DNA of 64,000 nt from Thermomicrobium sp. CFH 73360 (GTDB lineage Bacteria > Chloroflexota > Chloroflexia > Thermomicrobiales > Thermomicrobiaceae), in NCBI RefSeq assembly GCF_023806465.1, contig NZ_JAMSLS010000002.1, forward strand, positions 124,001 through 188,000, read 5' to 3'. Both the position numbers and the translations under genes were made by a program. Position 1 is the first letter of the stretch. Each line of letters opens with the position of its first letter. Shown here piece after piece: positions 45,592 to 54,408 of the stretch. Below the pieces are notes generated by a model. That model worked only from the letters and a program-made list of their open reading frames with translations, was not told where the DNA came from and made no database searches.

Positions 45592-47175
45592 ATGCTGGCC
45601 CAGGAACTGCTCGGTGTTGTGACCGACGGGAGTTTTAGTCAAGGTCTTCGGGTGCGATTGCTTGACCCTGCCGCGGTCGAGCGGCTGCGTGTCGGAAGCT
45701 TCGTCGTCGTCGAGGGGGACGAACACCGGTACTTTGGCATGGTAACCGACCTCGCACTGGCGACGACCGACTCCGCCCTCACTGCCGATCCGCCGTTACA
45801 CTCTCCCTTCCTGCATCGTGTGCTCCGCGGCACGCATGCCTACGCCACTGCCGAGATTCGCCCCTCACTCGTACTCCAGGCAGGCAGCGAGCAGCCGCAA
45901 CCGGCACGAACAATCCCTCCGCATTTTGCCCGCTTGCGCCAGGCAACCGCCGAGGATTTTGCCTGTGTCTTTGGCCGGGAAGACGCGACCCACTTCGCGC
46001 TTGGCACCCCACCCGCGATGGATATTCCTGTGCCCCTCGATCTGGAGGAACTTGTCAAGCGCTCCAATGGCGTCTTCGGGCAGAGTGGAAGTGGCAAGAG
46101 CGTTTTAACACGTCTCTTGCTTGCTGGTCTGATCTTGACCGACTGTGTCTCCGTCCTCCTCTTCGACATGCATAACGAGTATGCGCGTGCACCGAGTGAT
46201 CAGCCAGAGCTCATTGGACTCGCCGAGTTGTTTGGTACCACACGTGTGCAGGTCTATACGCTCGACGACCGCACCGATCGGAGTGCAGCGGCGCGGACGA
46301 TCCAGATTGGCCTTGACCAGATTGAGCCAGAAGACATCGAGCTCCTCGCCGAAGAGCTCAACCTCAACCCCACTTTCGCCACAGTAGCCCACCATCTTCG
46401 CGCCAGTTTTGGGAAAGGCTGGATCAGAAAGACGCGCGAACTCGACGCTGACGGCGTCAAGGAGTTCTGTGCCCGCACCGGCGTCGCCGAGTCCTCAGTG
46501 AACGCCTTGCGAAGCAAACTGGCACGCCTCGTGCAACGTCCCTACATGCAGGAGTCGCTCGACACATCTATCATCGACGAGATCATTGCCAAACTCCAGA
46601 AAGGTACGCACATCATCGTCCAGTTCGGGCGCTACGATTCCTTCCTTGACTATATGCTGGTCGCGAATCTTCTCACTCGGCGTATCCACGAGCGCTATAC
46701 CGAGGAGGTGCTCGAGGCACAGCGGTTCGGGAGCGAGATGAGCATCCGCCCGCTGGTCATCGTGCTTGAAGAAGCGCACAAGTTCCTCACACCGGAGGCT
46801 GCGCGCCAGTCGATCTTCGGGACTATCGCTCGCGAAATGCGCAAATACCGTGTCACACTCCTGATCGTCGACCAGCGTCCTTCGAGCATCGACCGTGAGA
46901 TCCTCTCCCAGCTCGGTACCAAGATCATCGGCCCATTGAGTGATCAGCAGGACATCGAAGCGGTTCTCACCGGCGTGGCCGATCGTTCCGGGCTCCGCAA
47001 TCTCCTGGCCAATTTGAGTCCACGCCAGGAGTGCGTGATCGTCGGTCATGCGGTCCGTATGCCGGTCGCGATCCGCACACGTGAATATCGCCGTCACGAG
47101 CTCCTTGATCTTGTTCGCGCTCGAACCGGGAAAGCGACCGATGAGAGTCGGCTGCGACTACTGATCGGTGAGTGA
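45592..47175 (+). CDS. herA: HerA-like DNA translocase/ATPase (DUF87)
   Basis: A 527-residue hexameric-type ATPase. The N-terminal HAS-barrel begins GVVTDGSFSQGLRVRLL. Walker A is GQSGSGKS at 163-170, followed by LLFDMHNEYA. Walker B is VIVLEEAHKFLTPEA, and the arginine-finger region lies near DQRPSSIDREILSQLGTKI. HerA proteins translocate DNA during end resection. ATG 45592 matches the family N-terminus, and an extended -10 (TGGTACAAT, ending 45514) lies upstream. An Mre11-like nuclease follows directly, but nurA is absent. Confidence 0.9.
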   Translation: MLAQELLGVVTDGSFSQGLRVRLLDPAAVERLRVGSFVVVEGDEHRYFGMVTDLALATTDSALTADPPLHSPFLHRVLRGTHAYATAEIRPSLVLQAGSEQPQPARTIPPHFARLRQATAEDFACVFGREDATHFALGTPPAMDIPVPLDLEELVKRSNGVFGQSGSGKSVLTRLLLAGLILTDCVSVLLFDMHNEYARAPSDQPELIGLAELFGTTRVQVYTLDDRTDRSAAARTIQIGLDQIEPEDIELLAEELNLNPTFATVAHHLRASFGKGWIRKTRELDADGVKEFCARTGVAESSVNALRSKLARLVQRPYMQESLDTSIIDEIIAKLQKGTHIIVQFGRYDSFLDYMLVANLLTRRIHERYTEEVLEAQRFGSEMSIRPLVIVLEEAHKFLTPEAARQSIFGTIAREMRKYRVTLLIVDQRPSSIDREILSQLGTKIIGPLSDQQDIEAVLTGVADRSGLRNLLANLSPRQECVIVGHAVRMPVAIRTREYRRHELLDLVRARTGKATDESRLRLLIGE

Positions 47176-47185
47176 GGGCTGGGAA

Positions 47186-48460
47186 ATGACCTTACGACTC
47201 TTGCACTTTGCAGACCTTCATTTAGGAGTCGAAACGCACGGCCAGTTTCGGCCGGAACTCGGCTACAGCTCGCGTGTCCAAGATTTCCTCAACGCGTTCG
47301 ATCAGGTCATCGAGACCGCGCTTACCGAGCGCGTCGATGCCGTTCTCTTCGCCGGAGACGCGTTCAAGAATGCCGAGCCAGGCCCGACGCTGCAGCGTCA
47401 CTTCGCCGCCCGGATTCAGCGACTCCTCGCTGCCGCTATCCCCACTGTCCTCTTGGTCGGGAACCATGATCGCCCGCGGAGCCCGTCCCGGTCAACGCCG
47501 ATGGACATTTATGCAGCTCTCCAGCTCCCCGGCATCATCGTCGCCAGCCGGCCTGACTTTCTGAGGGTGCAGACGCGGCACGGGTTGCTCCAGATCGTGG
47601 CTCTTCCCTGGATGCCGATGCGTCAGCTCCTTGCAGACGACGAACTCAGAGCGTTACCGGAGCACGAGTTTGAGCGCCGCTTCCGAGAGATAATCAGTGC
47701 AAACGTGCAGGCTCTTCTGACTGCGCTCGATCCGGCTCACCCAGCTATCTTCCTTGCACACCTCACGATGGAGGGAGGACGCTTGGGAAGCGAACGCAAC
47801 GTGCTCTTGGGAAACGACCCGCTGTTCGCCCTCGACGAACTCGGACTCGACCGTGCACCAATCGATTATGTGGCACTGGGACACTTGCACTCGCATCAGG
47901 TTATCCATCACCAGCCCCCAGTCATTTACGCTGGGAGCATTGAGCGTATTGACTTCGGCGAGGAGCGTGAGGAAAAGGGCTGTATCATCGTCTCTATTGA
48001 GCCGGGTACTCATCCACGCCAGGTGACGTGGGAGTTCCGCCCACTGCGTACGCGCGCGATGTGCACCGTCCGGTTCGAGGTGACCAGTGAAAACCCGATG
48101 GAGCAGATCCGTTCCGTCTTGGAACGTCGCGCTAGCGAACTTCGCGACGCGATCGTCCGCCTCTTTGTGGTCGCCGCTCCCGAGAGAGCCACTGGGATTC
48201 GCACCAACGAGATCCGCCGTTGGCTACTCGAACTCGGGGCAACCTACGTCGCCGGAATCGTGGTCGAGACCGAGCGCAGCATCCGGCCCCGCGTGGACGT
48301 CACACGCGAGACCCGGAACGATCCGGTTGCGTTACTCGAACGCTGGGTACGGCTCCGCCAATTATCCGACGAGTTCGCGAACGCCGTTCTGTCCCGCGGC
48401 CGCGAAATCATCGAGCGAGTGGAGGCAAACGACTTCCTCAAAGACAAGGTCGCCGATTAG
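47186..48460 (+). CDS. Mre11/SbcD-like DNA repair exonuclease
   Basis: A 424-residue metallophosphoesterase. RLLHFADLHLG gives the first metal ligands, LFAGDAFKN the bridging Asp, LVGNHDRP the Asn-His pair, IFLAHLTMEGG and VALGHLHSHQ the last ligands, and a cap domain follows. Mre11/SbcD nucleases trim DNA ends and open hairpins, usually with the SbcC/Rad50 ATPase, which is not adjacent. Coupling to HerA (10-base gap) suggests HerA powers the nuclease here (inference). ATG 47186 has GAGGG upstream. The end overlaps the convergent peptidase gene by four bases. Confidence 0.92.
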   Translation: MTLRLLHFADLHLGVETHGQFRPELGYSSRVQDFLNAFDQVIETALTERVDAVLFAGDAFKNAEPGPTLQRHFAARIQRLLAAAIPTVLLVGNHDRPRSPSRSTPMDIYAALQLPGIIVASRPDFLRVQTRHGLLQIVALPWMPMRQLLADDELRALPEHEFERRFREIISANVQALLTALDPAHPAIFLAHLTMEGGRLGSERNVLLGNDPLFALDELGLDRAPIDYVALGHLHSHQVIHHQPPVIYAGSIERIDFGEEREEKGCIIVSIEPGTHPRQVTWEFRPLRTRAMCTVRFEVTSENPMEQIRSVLERRASELRDAIVRLFVVAAPERATGIRTNEIRRWLLELGATYVAGIVVETERSIRPRVDVTRETRNDPVALLERWVRLRQLSDEFANAVLSRGREIIERVEANDFLKDKVAD

Positions 48461-50433
48461 AGATAGGTCTGGAACCAACGCAGCTCTTGCTCGAGGTGTT
48501 CGATCCGGTGACGTGGGCGACCACTGCGCGTGAGGTTGTGTCCTTCACCGGGGAAACGCACAAGTTCCACCGTGCGGCCAAGTCGGCGTAGCCAGGCGAA
48601 GAGTTGCTCGGCCTGTTCGATCGGGCAGCGCCAGTCCTCCTCTGCATGAAGTAAGAGAAGCGGTGTCCGGATGTTCGGCGCGTAGGTGAGCGGAGAGAGG
48701 CGCCGATAGCGCTCCGGATCCTCCCAGGGTGTCGCTCCGAGTTCCCACTCGTTGAAGTAGACACCGATGTCACTCGTCCCATACATACTGAGGAGATTGG
48801 AGACACAACGCATCGAAACGGCCGCCTTAAAGCGGTCAGTATGCCCGATGATCCAGTTTGTCATGTAGCCACCGTACGACCCTCCACAGACGCCCAGTCG
48901 TTCCGGATCCACCCATCCCTGGGCCAGCACGGCATCAACGACAGCCATGAGATCAGGCATGTCCGCCTCGCCCCATGCACCGCGCGTACAGGCAAGAAAC
49001 TCCTCTCCATACCCTTGGCTCCCGCGTGGATTTGCGTAGACAACCGCAGAGCCACGAGCTGCGAGCACCTGGAACTCGTGGCAATAGACCCAGCCATACA
49101 TCGCGTGCGGGCCACCATGGATGGACAAGACAAGCGGACAGCGCTCCCCTTCTGACATTCCGATCGGTCTCATCACCCAGGCATGGACCAGCTGCCCGTC
49201 GCTCGGGCTTGGCACCCACAGCTCTTCAGGTGTTGCGAGATCAACCTCGCACTTCCACTCAGCATTGGGATCGAAGAGTGGCCTCGCTTCGCTCCCGTCT
49301 GCTGCCAAAAGCCAGACCGTCCCCGGATCATGCGGATCAGCAACCGTTGCGGCAATCCACCGCCCGTCCGCGTTGAGGCTGAAATCAAGGACGCGTCGCT
49401 GGCCAGCGAACAGACAGTCAGGGCTTCCTCCTTCCACCGGGAAACGGTAGAGATGCACCGCCCCACGTTCACTCACCTGCGCATAAATCCATCGCCCATC
49501 CGGTGACCAGGCGAGCCCAGGGCGCGTCGGACCGAATGCATCAGTCAAGAGCGTATCTTCCAGTGTCGCATCGAACCCCTCCGTGAGGCACAGGAGTTCA
49601 TCGCCATCGGGCTTAACCGTCCAGAGCCGCTTGTGCCGAGCCGAACCTGCCCAAGCCTCCAGGTGGCCGACGGCAGCAATCCTGTGTCCGTCCGGCGACC
49701 AAACGGGGCGCTGCAGCGCCACGTGGCTTCCTGCCACGACCGGCCGGAGTTCACTCACCTGTCCTTCCGCATCGAGTGCCAGGAGCCAGAGCTCATTCGC
49801 TGCATTCCACTCACGCTCCGACGTCCGGTTCGACACAAAGACAAGGGCTTTGCCGTCAGGTGACCAGGCTGGCCAATCGTCATCCCAGCCGCCGTCAGTC
49901 AGTCTGCGAACTTGACTATCCCGCAGGTCAACAAGCCAGAGGTGACTACGCCGTTCGTGCAGAAATCCGCGTTGCCCATCAAAGCGATAGTGCAACGCAG
50001 TGAGCCGCACCACGTCGGTCTCCGGCTCCGGCTTCCCCTCGGCCTGCACTGCTCGCGTGACCACCACCAGGCGCTCACCGTCCGGTGCCCAAGCGAAACT
50101 CGTCACCGGTTCGGCAAAGCGCGTCAGCTGACGCGCCTCGCCGCCATGGCGCGGGATCACCCAGAGTTGGTCACTGCCTGACCGGTCAGACACGAATGCA
50201 AGCCAATCGCCGCGGGGAGACCAGCGCGGCAGTGTGTCTCGATCTGTTCCCGCAGTGAACGGCCGCGGCGACTGGCCAGCACGATCAACCAACCAGATCG
50301 CTGACCGGTATTTATCAGCTGCAAGATCCATGACGCTGACAACACAAGCGATCTCGCTTCCGTCCGGCGAGATTTGCGCATCGCTGACCAGACGCAGTGT
50401 CGCCAAATCGTTCGGTTGCACCCGCCGCGGCAT
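48457..50433 (-). CDS. S9-family prolyl oligopeptidase-like peptidase
   Basis: A 658-residue serine peptidase. The first 390 residues form a beta-propeller built from WSPDG/WSPRG repeats (WSPDGKALVFVSNRT, WSPDGHRIAAVG, WSPDGRWIYAQ). The C-terminal alpha/beta hydrolase has LSIHGGPHAMYGW for the oxyanion hole, GGSYGGYMTNW with the nucleophile Ser, LLLHAEEDWRCP with Asp, and GEGHNLTRSG with His. Acylaminoacyl-peptidase or dipeptidyl peptidase activity on short peptides is likely. No signal peptide, so cytoplasmic. Confidence 0.95.
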   Translation of the reverse strand: MPRRVQPNDLATLRLVSDAQISPDGSEIACVVSVMDLAADKYRSAIWLVDRAGQSPRPFTAGTDRDTLPRWSPRGDWLAFVSDRSGSDQLWVIPRHGGEARQLTRFAEPVTSFAWAPDGERLVVVTRAVQAEGKPEPETDVVRLTALHYRFDGQRGFLHERRSHLWLVDLRDSQVRRLTDGGWDDDWPAWSPDGKALVFVSNRTSEREWNAANELWLLALDAEGQVSELRPVVAGSHVALQRPVWSPDGHRIAAVGHLEAWAGSARHKRLWTVKPDGDELLCLTEGFDATLEDTLLTDAFGPTRPGLAWSPDGRWIYAQVSERGAVHLYRFPVEGGSPDCLFAGQRRVLDFSLNADGRWIAATVADPHDPGTVWLLAADGSEARPLFDPNAEWKCEVDLATPEELWVPSPSDGQLVHAWVMRPIGMSEGERCPLVLSIHGGPHAMYGWVYCHEFQVLAARGSAVVYANPRGSQGYGEEFLACTRGAWGEADMPDLMAVVDAVLAQGWVDPERLGVCGGSYGGYMTNWIIGHTDRFKAAVSMRCVSNLLSMYGTSDIGVYFNEWELGATPWEDPERYRRLSPLTYAPNIRTPLLLLHAEEDWRCPIEQAEQLFAWLRRLGRTVELVRFPGEGHNLTRSGRPRHRIEHLEQELRWFQTYL

Positions 50434-50507
50434 AACCCTGCACCGCTCCTTTCACGACCGTTCGCAGGCCGTACAAGCTCTCGACACTTCCTGCGGGAAC
50501 TCGTAGG

Positions 50508-51686
50508 TTATGTCCGCCCTTCAAGCCCCTTCTCACGCAACACCAACTCCCGGAGCTGCCGTAGTATTGCCGAGCGACGCTCCGTATACTCCGCCTCGTC
50601 TAATTCTCCGGCCGCCCGCGCCTCATCAAGCCGATTGAGCTCGGCGGCCAGCTGGAGCCGCTCGTCCGAGACTCGATCGCCATCGTCCGGGCTGACGGCG
50701 GGCGATCGCCGTCTCCGCAGCGCGAGGAAGGCCAAGGTGCTAGCCGCGATGACGCCAAGGAGCCCCACTGCAATGGCGATGCTCGGCCCGAGCGGTAAGT
50801 CAAGCAAGAACCCTGTCCGTGGCAAACCGCTCACCTGCACCACGTGCGTGTCACCGACGACCGGCGCATCGACCGCAAGCACGCGATAAGTCACGCCGCT
50901 GACTTCAACCGTTCCCGTGTCGATCAAGCTGCGCGAACTCAAGCGGTATGTTCCATCGCGGACGAGCACGCGGAGCGTTCCAGTCGGCATCGCTGTACCG
51001 ATGGCAAGCGTCGCGCGTGTTCCTTCATAGCGAACGGTGTAACTCAACACCACCGTCTGCTGACCGGGTGGTAGTGGGCCAGTCGTCAGGAGCACACCAT
51101 TTTCAAGGCGCGGTTGCCCATAGTTAAAGCCAGGTTGCGGGCTAATCTCCTGCGCTCCCTGAGGGAGAGGAATTCGCAAAACGACACCGTTTGTGTCACC
51201 AAGATAGGTACGGTCGCCACCATTCTCGACGATGACAATATCCATCACGTCGACCGCGCGGAGTTCTGGTGATGCGCCAGCGATGACAATCGACCGGGAG
51301 TTCACGCGCACCGCGTTCGCATCGTTCGTCGTGTCGTACACGGTGAGCTCAACAGTCTGCTGCGGCTGTTGGTTGAGCTGCACCATCGGGCTGACGTACT
51401 CTACCCCGGCATAGCGCACCACAAGGAGATACGCGTCCTGATCACCGGTTGCGAGCCCCTCAAACGCGAACGAGCCGTCTTGACCAACCTGCGCCTGACG
51501 TTCCTCCGCGAGTTGCATGCCGGTGAAGTGGCGAAGTGTCACCGTCAGACCAGCGACGCTTCCCCCACCGGGCGTCCCGTTCTGGACACGACCGGAAATC
51601 GTCCCAGTCTCTTGAGCTTGGGCACTACTCCATGTGACCGCAAGCAGGGCAAAGACACAGAAGAAGACCGCGTGCCGAAACCGCAC
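50508..51686 (-). CDS. Exported protein with carboxypeptidase-like domain, membrane anchor and SHOCT-like tail
   Basis: A 392-residue protein with a clear signal peptide (cleavage likely after SSAQAQ). A beta-rich region follows (TISGRVQNGTPGGGSVAGLTV, typical of carboxypeptidase-regulatory-like Ig folds). A late membrane helix (IAIAVGLLGVIAASTLAFLA) leads to a charged tail, RLDEARAAGELDEAEYTERR, like SHOCT or CcmI-type oligomerisation motifs. Most of it therefore faces outward. Function unknown. GTG 51686 with AAGGAG upstream. It lies 43 bases downstream of glcF and may be transcribed with it. Confidence 0.8.
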   Translation of the reverse strand: MRFRHAVFFCVFALLAVTWSSAQAQETGTISGRVQNGTPGGGSVAGLTVTLRHFTGMQLAEERQAQVGQDGSFAFEGLATGDQDAYLLVVRYAGVEYVSPMVQLNQQPQQTVELTVYDTTNDANAVRVNSRSIVIAGASPELRAVDVMDIVIVENGGDRTYLGDTNGVVLRIPLPQGAQEISPQPGFNYGQPRLENGVLLTTGPLPPGQQTVVLSYTVRYEGTRATLAIGTAMPTGTLRVLVRDGTYRLSSRSLIDTGTVEVSGVTYRVLAVDAPVVGDTHVVQVSGLPRTGFLLDLPLGPSIAIAVGLLGVIAASTLAFLALRRRRSPAVSPDDGDRVSDERLQLAAELNRLDEARAAGELDEAEYTERRSAILRQLRELVLREKGLEGRT

Positions 51687-51729
51687 CGCTCAGACTCCTT
51701 TTTGTCTCCTCGACCGGACCTGGACAACC

Positions 51730-53079
51730 TTAGTCGGCAGCGACCGGAAGGGCACGTGCTGCCGGCACCGTTGCCGCTGTGTACGCGCGATCCAAGACTT
51801 CGATGAGATGGAGCACCGGAACGCGCAAGCCACGCGCCCGAAGCCCCGCCTCAAGCTGGAGCATACACCCTGGGTTGGCCGAGACAATCACCTCTGCCCC
51901 GGTGGCAAGCGCGTTGTCCAGTTTGCGTTCCAGCAATGCTGACGCCATATCCGGTTGGAGCAGGTTGTAGATCCCCGCCGAGCCACAACAGAGTGCTGAT
52001 TCAGCCATCTCCACGAGCCGGAGCTGGGGGATCGCGCGCAGGAGCACGCGCGGCTGCTGGGTGATCCGCTGGGCATGCGCAAGGTGACAAGGCTCCTGGT
52101 ATGTCACGGTCCAGGGCAGCGCTCCCGGTTGAGCCGTCAATCCACGCTCGACCAGGAACTCCAGCACATCACGCACTTTGGCAGCGAGCGCTCGCGCCCG
52201 CTCCGCGTAGCGGTGATCGTGATTGAGGAGCTCCGGGTACTCCTTCAGCATCGCACCACAACCAGCGGCATTAACAATGATCGCATCCAGGTACGGAGAC
52301 TCGAGCGCCTCGATATTACGGCGCGCCAACTCGCGACCGAGCTCCGGCTCACCACTATGCACGTGAAGAGCGCCGCAGCACTGCTGGCCGGAGACAAGGA
52401 CAACATCGAACCCGTTTCGGGTCAGCACGCGGATTGTCGCCTCGTGGACATGCGCATAGGCCGTGCTCATCACACAGCCGGTGAAGAGCGCTACCCGACC
52501 GCGCCGCTCGCTTTCCGCTGGGAAAAAACGCCCATCAGGCACGACAAACTGTTCCGGGATGGTCGGAAGCATTGCTTCAGCATGCTCCAGGCCCAAAACA
52601 CGGAGAGCACCACTACGTCGGACAAGCATCCGCAAGGGGCTCCGCTGATACCAACGCAGGAGTTTGTTCGCCGCCCGGAACAGCCGCATGTCGCCGAGCA
52701 GGACACGGAATCCAATGATGCGGAAGAGCCTCTCCCGCAGTGACTGCGGACGATGTTGCACGAGCTGCGCCCGCGATGCTTCCAGAATCTGCCCGTAATG
52801 CACGCCACTCGGGCACACCGCTTCACAGGCACGACAGTTCAGGCAGAGGTGCATTTCCTCAGCAAAGACCGGATCGAGCAGGTCGAGTCGCCCCTCGGCA
52901 ACCGCCTTCATGAGCCAGATCCGCCCACGAGGCGACGAGCGCTCCCGCCAGGTCATTCGGTAGGTCGGACAGGAAGGCAAGCAAAACCCGCAGTGCACGC
53001 ACTGGCGGATGAGGTCGAATGACGGTACGTCGCGGCCGCTGAATCCGCGCACACGCGTCGACTCCGGCACGGTCACCAT
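51730..53079 (-). CDS. glcF: Glycolate oxidase iron-sulfur subunit
   Basis: A 449-residue iron-sulfur subunit. Two 4Fe-4S motifs lie at Cys 27, 30, 33, 37 and Cys 79, 82, 85, 89. Two CCG domains follow, with SGQQCCGALHVHSGE and AESALCCGSAGIYNLL, the heterodisulfide-reductase-type cluster sites. It passes electrons from the flavin subunits to the membrane quinone pool. ATG 53079 has AGGAGG six bases upstream; a longer frame is unrelated. Third gene of glcDEF. Confidence 0.95.
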   Translation of the reverse strand: MVTVPESTRVRGFSGRDVPSFDLIRQCVHCGFCLPSCPTYRMTWRERSSPRGRIWLMKAVAEGRLDLLDPVFAEEMHLCLNCRACEAVCPSGVHYGQILEASRAQLVQHRPQSLRERLFRIIGFRVLLGDMRLFRAANKLLRWYQRSPLRMLVRRSGALRVLGLEHAEAMLPTIPEQFVVPDGRFFPAESERRGRVALFTGCVMSTAYAHVHEATIRVLTRNGFDVVLVSGQQCCGALHVHSGEPELGRELARRNIEALESPYLDAIIVNAAGCGAMLKEYPELLNHDHRYAERARALAAKVRDVLEFLVERGLTAQPGALPWTVTYQEPCHLAHAQRITQQPRVLLRAIPQLRLVEMAESALCCGSAGIYNLLQPDMASALLERKLDNALATGAEVIVSANPGCMLQLEAGLRARGLRVPVLHLIEVLDRAYTAATVPAARALPVAAD

Positions 53080-53101
53080 GGTCGCCTCCTGTCCATCCGC
53101 G

Positions 53102-54397
53102 TCAGAGCAGAGCGATGAACCGACCCGGATTGAGCGTCCGCTCCGGATCGAACGTTTCCTTGAGTCGCCGCATGACCGCCACACCCTCGGGATGCCGTCC
53201 AAAAACGTCGTATCCGGCCTTGACATCCCCTGGCGCGGCGAGCATGGTCGCGTGCCGGCCGTACCCAGCCAGGCGCGTCCACGCACCACGGAGTTCCTCG
53301 ACCGTCCCCGCCACGGTCACGTAAGCCAGTCCACTTCCCACATCCAGGACCGCATCCTCCAAGGCTGAACCCCACTCGGTCACCAGCTGGGCAGCGAGTT
53401 CGCCGAGTTGCGATGGCAATTCCCCGATGCGCACCCGCATCACGTTGGCGAGCGGTGTTGCGCCCAGCTTTCCCTGCAGCGATGACCAGAAGCGGAGCGT
53501 CTCCTCGTGCTCGAGGATGCGGGCATCACTTGTCGCGGAGGCGGCTGTCTCACGCAACCGCTCGGCCTGTCGCAGCACAGCACCCTCTGGCCCTTCACAC
53601 CGTGCGGCCAGTGTCCATCGCGCCATCCCAATGAACCGCTCCGCCGTGACCGGAGCGAGTACGACAAGTGCGGTTGGGGCGAGCTGGGAACCGCGCACAG
53701 CGAGCGCGCCTTCCATCGCCTCCTCAAGCGAGGGGAAAGCAACAAGGAGCGTTCGCTGTGCTTCCGGCGACGGCAACAGCTTGAAGTTGGCGCGGACGAT
53801 GACGCCAAGTGAGCCGAGCGCACCGAAGTGCAGCCGCATCATGTCATAACCGGAGACGTTCTTGACCACCATCCCGCCCCCGCGGGCAAGAGTACCGTCC
53901 GGCAGCGCGACGGTGATCCCGATGATCAGATCTCGCAGACTGCCGTACCCAAAACGCCGAGGGCAGCCGAGACCGGTTGCCACCAGCCCACCAATGGTGA
54001 TCCGCTCCGGGTCATCGGCATCAAGCGGGAGCATCTGGCCGTGCTCGCTGAGGATCGCAGCAAGACGCGCAAGCGTGCAGCCCGCCTGCACCCCGATGGT
54101 GAGATCGTCTGGCTCGTAGTCGACAACTGCCGCCAGCCCCCGGAGATCGAGCGCCACATCGTAGCGCTCCGGAAGATTGCCGAGTCCCATCTGCCCGCCG
54201 CCACCCCACGGGACCAAGGCCAGTCCAGCGGCCGCACAGAGCGCGAGCGCTTCCGCGACCGTCTCTGGCGAGGCGAGTTCAAGCGCGAGGCGCGGAGGTA
54301 TACCGTCGACGATATAGTTCGAGGGATCAGAGGATCTCCCGAGTTCCTCAAGGCGCTGGAGTGCCGTGTCCGGCGCAAGCCGTGTCGTTCCTGTCAT
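53102..54397 (-). CDS. glcE: Glycolate oxidase FAD-binding subunit
   Basis: A 431-residue FAD-binding protein of the vanillyl-alcohol oxidase fold. LVPWGGGGQMGLGNLP is the pyrophosphate loop, TIGGLVATGLGCPRRFGYGSLRDLIIG the second FAD contact, and GGGMVVKNVSGYDMMRLHFGALG a GlcE-typical segment. It ends TFDPERTLNPGRF. It is shorter than GlcD and lacks part of its substrate site. It lies 11 bases after glcD and 22 before glcF. Confidence 0.94.
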   Translation of the reverse strand: MTGTTRLAPDTALQRLEELGRSSDPSNYIVDGIPPRLALELASPETVAEALALCAAAGLALVPWGGGGQMGLGNLPERYDVALDLRGLAAVVDYEPDDLTIGVQAGCTLARLAAILSEHGQMLPLDADDPERITIGGLVATGLGCPRRFGYGSLRDLIIGITVALPDGTLARGGGMVVKNVSGYDMMRLHFGALGSLGVIVRANFKLLPSPEAQRTLLVAFPSLEEAMEGALAVRGSQLAPTALVVLAPVTAERFIGMARWTLAARCEGPEGAVLRQAERLRETAASATSDARILEHEETLRFWSSLQGKLGATPLANVMRVRIGELPSQLGELAAQLVTEWGSALEDAVLDVGSGLAYVTVAGTVEELRGAWTRLAGYGRHATMLAAPGDVKAGYDVFGRHPEGVAVMRRLKETFDPERTLNPGRFIALL

Positions 54398-54408
54398 CCT
54401 GCCTCACC

